A DNA stretch of 64,000 nt from Sequoia sempervirens (lineage: Eukaryota; Streptophyta; Pinopsida; Cupressales; Cupressaceae): positions 44,388,077-44,452,076 of the forward strand of contig VDFB02000003.1 in the NCBI GenBank assembly GCA_007258455.2. Direction: 5' to 3'. Below the pieces are notes generated by a model. The model was not told the origin of the DNA, did not search any database, and saw nothing but the letters and a program-made list of their open reading frames with translations. Below, one piece after another: positions 57,939 through 64,000 of this stretch. The translations under genes and the position numbers were made by a program. Numbering within the stretch: position 1 is the first letter of the stretch; each line of letters starts with the position of its first letter.

Positions 57939-59322
57939 TATAGAAACTTAAAAATGTCTTGAATGATATCACACACTCGAATCTCATATACTAACATCGT
58001 TTCATCCTAAAACCCATCCTCTTTTCACTTAATTGATAAATTAGCCTCACTATTTAATTAATTGCATCATTTTCATCTATTAATCTAATTAATTTAATTA
58101 GGTTAATTCCTACAGGCCCTTTCATGCTAACCTTTCGTCTTGTTATATTGGATTAATCAAAATATTTAATTTAACACCCTAAGTCATCTCATTTAATTAA
58201 ATAATCTTAATTATTTAATTAAATGTCACTTGATACTTTTTCATTAAATAAGTTAATTATTTAATGGATATCATAAATTCCTCTAAATGTGCATGATTGG
58301 AACTTTGTTTTAATTGTCAAATTACTAATTAATTCTAACTCTCCAACTTGCAAGGGAATATTCCTCCTTTACACATTCCTCCAAAAGGAAAATTCTCAAG
58401 GAATATTCCTTCCCCTTTTGCACATTAAAATTTGGTTTTAATTAACTAAATGCTAATTTTCCTCATCCATGAGGATATTCTCCCTCTTCGCTCATTTGAA
58501 AAAAGGAATATTCTTCCTTGTAACAAACTTTCAACAAACTTCTTGAGCAAGTTTTGAAAGTGTGTTTGTTTGCATGATTGTGAGCCCTTGAATAAAAATC
58601 AACTTGCATTCTCAACCCTTGATAGGAATCCATGATCCATGCCTCCATTTTCCTTCCATCCTGACCATTGATTGATTCTTTCAATCTTGACCATCAATTT
58701 CATTTTGCCTATTCTATAAATAGACCTTGCATCTATTGAATAGGGATCCATCTTTTAATAGTAAACTTATGCTATAAAATCACTCTCATTTGCATCCATA
58801 TTTAGCATATATTTAGCTTTTTTAGTTTAAAATCTTGATATAATAGCTTAAAGTATCCATTAATGGCTTCCATGGTAACTTAGTTGCACTCATTTAGCAT
58901 ATTTTTGAATCTAGGGTTTGCATCTTTAAAACTTGCATACATTTAATCATAGATTGCATACTTTTACATCAATCATCTTAGCTTTTATCATGTTAAAAAT
59001 AGTTTTCATCATGTTTCACATATATCTCTCATCGGTTTCATCAATTTTCTTCAATAAAACTGATTGAAACAAGCTTATTATCCAAGGGATTGGGAAAGGG
59101 TTGCCATTCCACATCAATGCGACACCACTCCCCCAATAGGATAAGTTTCAATGTCTTAGAATAGATGTTTGTTAAGCTTTCATGTTTTAATATGTTAGTT
59201 GTAATGGCTTCTTCACTTTGTTTACATTGAATATCTTATTGGGATTGATGCTTAGTGGCTTACGTATGCTTCAAATCCATATGGATCAAGTGTAGTTAAC
59301 CTATACTATGCAATTGGTCATA
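57939..59322 (+). repeat. 3' LTR (copy C)
   Basis: It starts TATAGAAACTTAAAAATGTC (first G of TG mutated) and ends GGTCATA (CA to TA), aligning with copy A end to end apart from the segment A lost. It has three intact GAATATTC sites (58356, 58401, 58506) and one decayed one (about 58473). The 1384 bp include the TATA box. Confidence 0.9.
58715..58722 (+). promoter_or_regulatory. TATA box, 3' LTR
   Basis: TATAAATA in the same context as in copy A. Confidence 0.75.
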
Positions 59323-59327
59323 ATAAC
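59323..59327 (+). repeat. Target site duplication, right (ATAAC)
   Basis: ATAAC directly follows the right LTR end and equals 33612-33616. Confidence 0.85.
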
Positions 59328-59371
59328 AACCAAAAATCAGTTTTGACATCAATGACAATCACTACCTACAT

Positions 59372-59590
59372 TTTGTGTCTCTCCTTAAAAAGACACTTGG
59401 TCACAACGTGGTTGCTTCTATTGAGTTTCCTCTCTTGGATGGAGAAGGGAAGATCATCTTGATTCCTAAGCTAGTGATTGAATTCAAAGAACTCAAATTG
59501 AGGAATAGAAATATCAAAGAGTTTTTGGTATAAAATAAGGTGTTTTAATTGTACAAATAAAGTGTCACTAGGTTCAAGGTGATGAAAAGT
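59372..59590 (+). pseudogene. Chromovirus integrase end / chromodomain fragment
   Basis: The frame reads FVSLLKKTLGHNVVASIEFP, LLDGEGKIILIPKLVIEF and KELKLRNRNIKEFLV before a TAA at 59531. FHVSLLKK, then a P.LD.EG...P block, then LRNR.IKEYLV is the integrase C-terminus and start of the chromodomain in plant chromoviruses (Ty3/gypsy). The chromodomain breaks off after FLV. No other part of that element is seen. The 44 bases before it (59328-59371) look like the start flank of the - strand copia LTR, so the fragment is probably older flanking DNA. Confidence 0.75.
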
Positions 59591-62500
59591 AGTCATAAGG
59601 ACACTTTATATTATTTTATTAATAAAAATTACTTGAAAAATGAAATTAAAAAGAAAAATATTTTTCAAAAGATAATGGAAGCTGAAAATGCATTTTTGAA
59701 AAAAACAAAAAAGAAAAACAAATATTTTTCAAAAAAGTAGCTCAAAAAGGAAAAAAATATTTTATTTTCTTAAAATAACTCTAAATTTTTTATAAAAGGA
59801 GGTAGGATCTTGAGAATAAGGGTTACTAGTTATTTTTCATTTTTCATTTTATCTAAGAAAGCACAGGAGTTCATCATATTTCTTGAGGATGAAAATGCTC
59901 TTGAATACCAATTTCAAGGATGAAAATCCTGCTAGTTGGATATGGTTATTTTACTCTTAAGATAATATTTTTGGTGCAAGTGAAATTTGTTCCAATTGGT
60001 GTTGAAGATAAATATTTTGATGTGTTTTAATAGGGGTTTGTTGCTCATTTTTATTGGTAATATTTGGTTGAGTTTTTAGATGATTTAATAGTAAGATTTT
60101 GGTGTGATTGAATTAGTTGGTTGAAATTTTATAATTTTAAAGTTTCTAATGCATTAGCACCTATTATACCTATTGTACTAACAACTAATTTATTCTATTT
60201 CAGATATGCAACTATTAAGAATTCCTATTATGACCTATATTAATCGGTTTCATGTGTTTAGGGTGCATTTTTAGTTTTTGTTTAGTGGTTAGGCTTGCTT
60301 TCTTTCACATTGGGTTGTTGTTTCAGTATTTGGAGGTGATAACAAATTATTTTTAATATTGCATCAGTTCTGATTTTGATAGTGTGTTAGCATTATAGAT
60401 TTGTATCAATAGTATACCAAACTCTTCAAATTTCAATGTATACTTTAGTTGGGTTGATGAACGTACATCTTTGGTATGATATTCCATACTCATTTTGAGT
60501 ATTTTAGACTAATTTATGTTATTGTAACAAATTGATTTTATAATTAGAATATCATATCAATTTTTTTCCAACAATATATCAATCATTTATGCTATTTTGT
60601 AGTGCATCCATGCTTGTCTTGTAAACTTTGGATGGTAGTACTACAAAGGAATATATTTTTATGCATTTTATTTTATAAAACTAGATGGTTTATCACCAAT
60701 TCATATGCATTTTATTTTATAAAACTAGATGGTTTACCATAAATTCATATGCATATCATGTTGATAGGTCTTGGTTGATTCATTACAAGGTCCAATGTAT
60801 TTCATTAGTCTTTTTTGTCATCGAACAAGCTACTGTAATCAATCGTTTTGGTTTGAATCAACTTAGACATTTTTCCAATGGCTTGCATTATATTTGCACA
60901 TTGTTCACTAAATAAGTCTTGATTGAGGGTGATTGTGCCACTTACATGTTATGGTTGGCTTGATTCCATTTTAGTTTTTATATACATTATAGTTAGTAGT
61001 TTGGTCAAAGAACTATATACTCTCATCCTGCCTGCTTTGGGATTTGGGTGACCATAAAGTGTGAAGACATTGTATATGCATTTTATATCTAGAAAAATTC
61101 AAAAATGAATGCATCGTAGTTTGTTACAAATTCAATAATTCTTATGGGATGTAGTTTGAAGGATATCTCACCACCCTACTAATGCTCAAGCTACCCACCT
61201 CTGAGATGGCTCCATTTTAGTTTACCTCAACCTAATGTCTCTTTCCACCCACACTGAGATTCTCCCAAATCACCAACTGGATTCAATTGTATTAGCTTTC
61301 AAAAAATATAAACGCCAATCCTCTACTCCCATCTAGTTAACTCCTTACATTCTTCAATATGAGCATGAATGGGTTGAGAATGAATGTTGACACAATTTGT
61401 ATGATTTCCTCAACTTACAAAAGAATGATTACAATGTGTCAAAATCCTAACATAATGTTTTCACTACTAAAATATTACAATATAAATATTGTAATGAATG
61501 CATTAGTCATATGTTTCTTGCTAGCATAACCATTACACTATCCTAACCCTTTATTAGGTGTGTGTAATTGATAAATTATATCTTGATGATAATATAATAT
61601 TATATGTTTGATTATTTAATAAAATAAAAATACATATATTTAGTTGTGGTTTGTACACCATGCTATATTTTATCACATATGATATCAAAGTTTTGAAAAA
61701 AATATTACTTGTAGTATGATTTCATTTCAAATAAATATGATATTTTAAAATGCCAAATCATCATCAGGGTTGTTGGAAGAGTTTTGAAGTAGGAATACAT
61801 ATAGATTTAATGGATACATGTACTTTTGATTATCACTATTCCTTTATTGGTCAATAATGTAACTTGCACAATATAATTTTGTAGCTTGTACCTAGTACTT
61901 TTTGTTAATTAAGAGAAAAATGTAAATACCTTCCTTGGACATGATCTTATTTTATACATGCAATAATGAATTATATTACATGTGTAAGCTAATTGATGAA
62001 TGCATTTATTTATTATAAGAACATGGATGAAATGGATGTTTTATTAACAAGACAAATTTTATGATTATGACTTCATTCATAGTAAATCATTAAAAACTTA
62101 AACAATTTTATTAATATAAGTTACAAAAGTCTTAAATTGTGTATGTGTTTCACATAAGTGTATAGCAATTGCATAAAAAAATTATATTTTCACATGGTAG
62201 GCTAATGATCAATGTTAAAAATGGGCATTGTATTTGGCATCAAAGCCAAGTTACACCACTTAGGGCTCTACGAATTATTATTTTGGTCTTGCATTTTTCT
62301 CGTGTTAGTATGTTGTGTTCTAGATTTGTCACTATGTTAGCCCCGGCTTCTTATGCATACTATGCAAATGAGGTACCATCTAACTAGTAACAAGTGATGA
62401 TGGTGCTTCTTGGGTGACGTCATCAATCTCAAGTGAGTCATCCGCTGGGTGTGTCCTATTAGCCCCACTCCTTTCATAGGAAGATATGAAACTAGGTCCT

Positions 62501-63716
62501 ATTCCTTATGTGGGATTAAGTGACAGCCTACAAAATTTCTTTTCAGTTGAAGGCCTGCATTAATTAATTTTGATAAGGTTTATATTTATTTTAATCTAAG
62601 CCTTGTACACATGTATACTTCTTAGTATATGTTTCTTTATCGATGAGAATGAAGTGTTATTCGAACCATTATGATGTAGTACCTCTAATTTTATGTTGTG
62701 TATGCTATTTGAATTCAAATAATTTTTTGGGTGTTTCAAACATTTAAATCTACTAAATTTATGTGTAGATGTGATCACGATTTTATTCTTTACATAATTA
62801 TGATGAATTATGCTTATGAATCAAATTTTAAAACCATTAGTGAAAAATGATAGAATTTTTAATACATTCTATAATTTTAAATTTTGTATTGAATTGCAAT
62901 AATTGAGGCAAACTAATAACTAGGTATATATTGATAATTAGGATTTGAGTTACATTACCTTGAATGCAATACCATAGATTAATTATATCCTTTTCTATTT
63001 TTCATTCTTGGAATTAAACTTTAAAAAAAAATTCAAAATAAAATAAATCATTTATCACAACATTCTCATTCTCTACACAAGAATCCCATGTCTATATCTA
63101 GTTTTTGGTTAGAATCTTCAAAGATTATCTTTTTATTCCCAAGTCATCATTCAATTTTGTAGAGATTTAGTTTTGCCTATATTAGACTATCATCAAGAAG
63201 GAGCTCACCCTACAACTATAGAAAAAGTGACAGTCTAGATCTCCTAAGGACATATGTGGGAAAAATAAGACTTCTTCAAAGATTCTTTGAAGCTTTTGCA
63301 TTTCATAGATTCTCTTTCTTCAAGTTAGATTTATTTTTGAAAAGGGTTTATATTAAGTAGTAATTAAAAAATAAGAAAAATTTGGAGGATAGTAACAACT
63401 CATTATTTTTATTGATTTAGTAAAGGGTAATTCAACCCATCCTTGGAAATTAAGGGACTACATTTTAGAAATCCATTCTTTGATGGGTACTTTTTAACAA
63501 TCCTTCATAAATCATGTGTATCAGGTAAGTATCATAATTGTTGATGAGTTTGGTGTTTTCAAGTATACAAGTTGGAGCAATTAGATTGTTTTCCATGAAT
63601 TACTAGATCCTATTGTCCCTTTAATTAATAACGATTTAGGATTTTGATTTCATTTATTTCTATTTATTATTGGGAATATTAATTGAACTTTTAGTGAAAT
63701 TGAAAAAAATATTTGA
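59591..63716. other. No recognisable gene
   Basis: AT-rich DNA with short frames only. One 44-bp tandem duplication is listed separately. I find no transposon ends or coding motif. Confidence 0.4.
60661..60748. repeat. Tandem duplication, 44 bp x 2
   Basis: ATGCATTTTATTTTATAAAA followed by CTAGATGGTTTA and AATTCAT occurs twice in a row with very few differences, so it is recent compared with other repeats here. Confidence 0.9.
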
Positions 63717-64000
63717 GAGATTTTTCACAATGGTAAAATCACTTCAAAATCTTGGGAAGAAACAAATGTTGTTGATGGCATTAGGTTTACTATTATTGAG
63801 GAGATGATTGGGAAAGAGACTAGTCTAAGTTGTGAAGGAAGGAAGGTTAAATTCTTAGAAAAAAAACAAGGACAAAAAATTCATCAAATATTTTTTGGAA
63901 GGTTAGGAGAAATTAGTCAAGTTCCAGAATTGATTCAAAAGGGATAAACTTTTGAGAGATTTTTCACAATGTTGGAATCACTCCAAAATATCGAGGAGAA
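63711..64000. repeat. 50-bp direct repeat, 240 bp apart
   Basis: TTTGAGAGATTTTTCACAAT begins both copies (63712 and 63952), followed by similar TG-AATCACT-CAAAAT sequence. The second copy runs to the window edge, so the true repeat may be longer. Confidence 0.8.
63717..63947 (+). pseudogene. Coding relic, about 76 codons, unrecognised
   Basis: A frame without an ATG is open from 63717 to TAA at 63945. It encodes EIFHNGKITSKSWEETNVVD, IRFTIIEEMIGKETSLSCEG and KVKFLEKKQGQKIHQIFFG. The composition is protein-like. The second 50-bp repeat copy would encode EIFHNVGITPKY in its own frame, which suggests the repeat is part of a duplicated coding unit. The family is not known to me; a gag-like gene of a retroelement is one possibility. 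Confidence 0.35.

Larger units (their letters stand above)
33617..59322 (+). mobile_element. Nested Tat/Ogre-like Ty3/gypsy element, about 25.7 kb
   Basis: Two LTRs of one family bound the element: TGTAG...GGTCACA on the left and TATAG...GGTCATA on the right, with the same 5-bp duplication ATAAC outside both. Between them are a primer site after the left LTR, gag, protease, G-patch, RT, two RNase H domains, integrase, an antisense PMD gene, a 3' UTR repeat block and a polypurine tract next to the right LTR. Ogre elements are among the longest LTR retrotransposons known. Part of the length here is secondary insertions: an inverted LTR fragment (about 1.4 kb), a TIR transposon (774 bp) and a block of about 4.9 kb. 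Without them it would be near 18-19 kb. Confidence 0.85.

Noticed and set aside
62415..62422. TGACGTCA palindrome (bZIP-type site)
   Set aside because: A single 8-mer with no nearby gene or repeated copies; chance occurrence is likely.
1..64000. Functional host genes, tRNA, rRNA or CRISPR arrays
   Set aside because: No long intact frame with host-gene motifs, no cloverleaf or rRNA sequence, and no regularly spaced identical repeats were seen. Small or intron-rich exons could still be missed by eye.

Overview
This window looks like intergenic DNA from a seed plant with a large, repeat-rich genome. It is AT-rich, no intact host gene is recognisable, and almost everything that can be identified is a decayed LTR retrotransposon. 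The families are Ty3/gypsy of the Tat/Ogre type (two RNase H domains, G-patch, antisense plant mobile domain ORF) and Ty1/copia. A gymnosperm is my guess from the length and decay of the elements, but the sequence does not prove it. I see no rRNA, tRNA or CRISPR array.

Layout. 1-6777: unassigned DNA with several degenerate direct-repeat blocks. 6778 to about 15535: the 3' part of Ty3/gypsy element 1, on the + strand. It runs from the RT end through RNase H, a second RNase H and integrase, then an antisense plant-mobile-domain pseudogene, a tandem-repeat 3' UTR, polypurine tract and 3' LTR. 15536-22380: mostly unassigned. 22381-29986: a + strand Ty1/copia element with a complete 5' LTR, a primer binding site, gag split by a 1.48 kb solo LTR (5-bp TSD), protease, integrase, RT, RNase H, and a 3' LTR cut off after about 180 bp. 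29987-33616: a - strand Ty1/copia fragment (gag, primer binding site, LTR) abutting it.

33617-59322: a nested Tat/Ogre-like element about 25.7 kb long. Its two LTRs (33617-34879 and 57939-59322) have matching ends and are bounded by the same 5-bp duplication, ATAAC. It inserted into the LTR of the - strand copia element. Inside it are an inverted LTR fragment of the same family (35417-36683), a degenerate gag-pol with a glutamine-rich gag, a 774-bp TIR transposon that splits integrase (45946-46719), an unresolved foreign block of about 4.9 kb (about 49930-54790), and an antisense plant-mobile-domain pseudogene (about 55090-56880). 59372-64000: a chromovirus integrase-end fragment, then unassigned DNA with one small coding relic at the right edge.

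How the pieces relate. Elements 1 and 2 share gene order: pol, 3' spacer, antisense PMD gene, repeat-filled 3' UTR, PPT, LTR. They are two members of one lineage with different 3' UTR repeats. All coding regions carry stops and frameshifts, so none should make a working protein. Order of events read from nesting: copia elements first, then the Tat/Ogre-like insertion, then the insertions inside it. No previously unknown system is clearly present. The most interesting signals are the paired antisense PMD genes, the clustered GAATATTC palindromes in the LTRs, and the inverted LTR pair that could form a long hairpin RNA.
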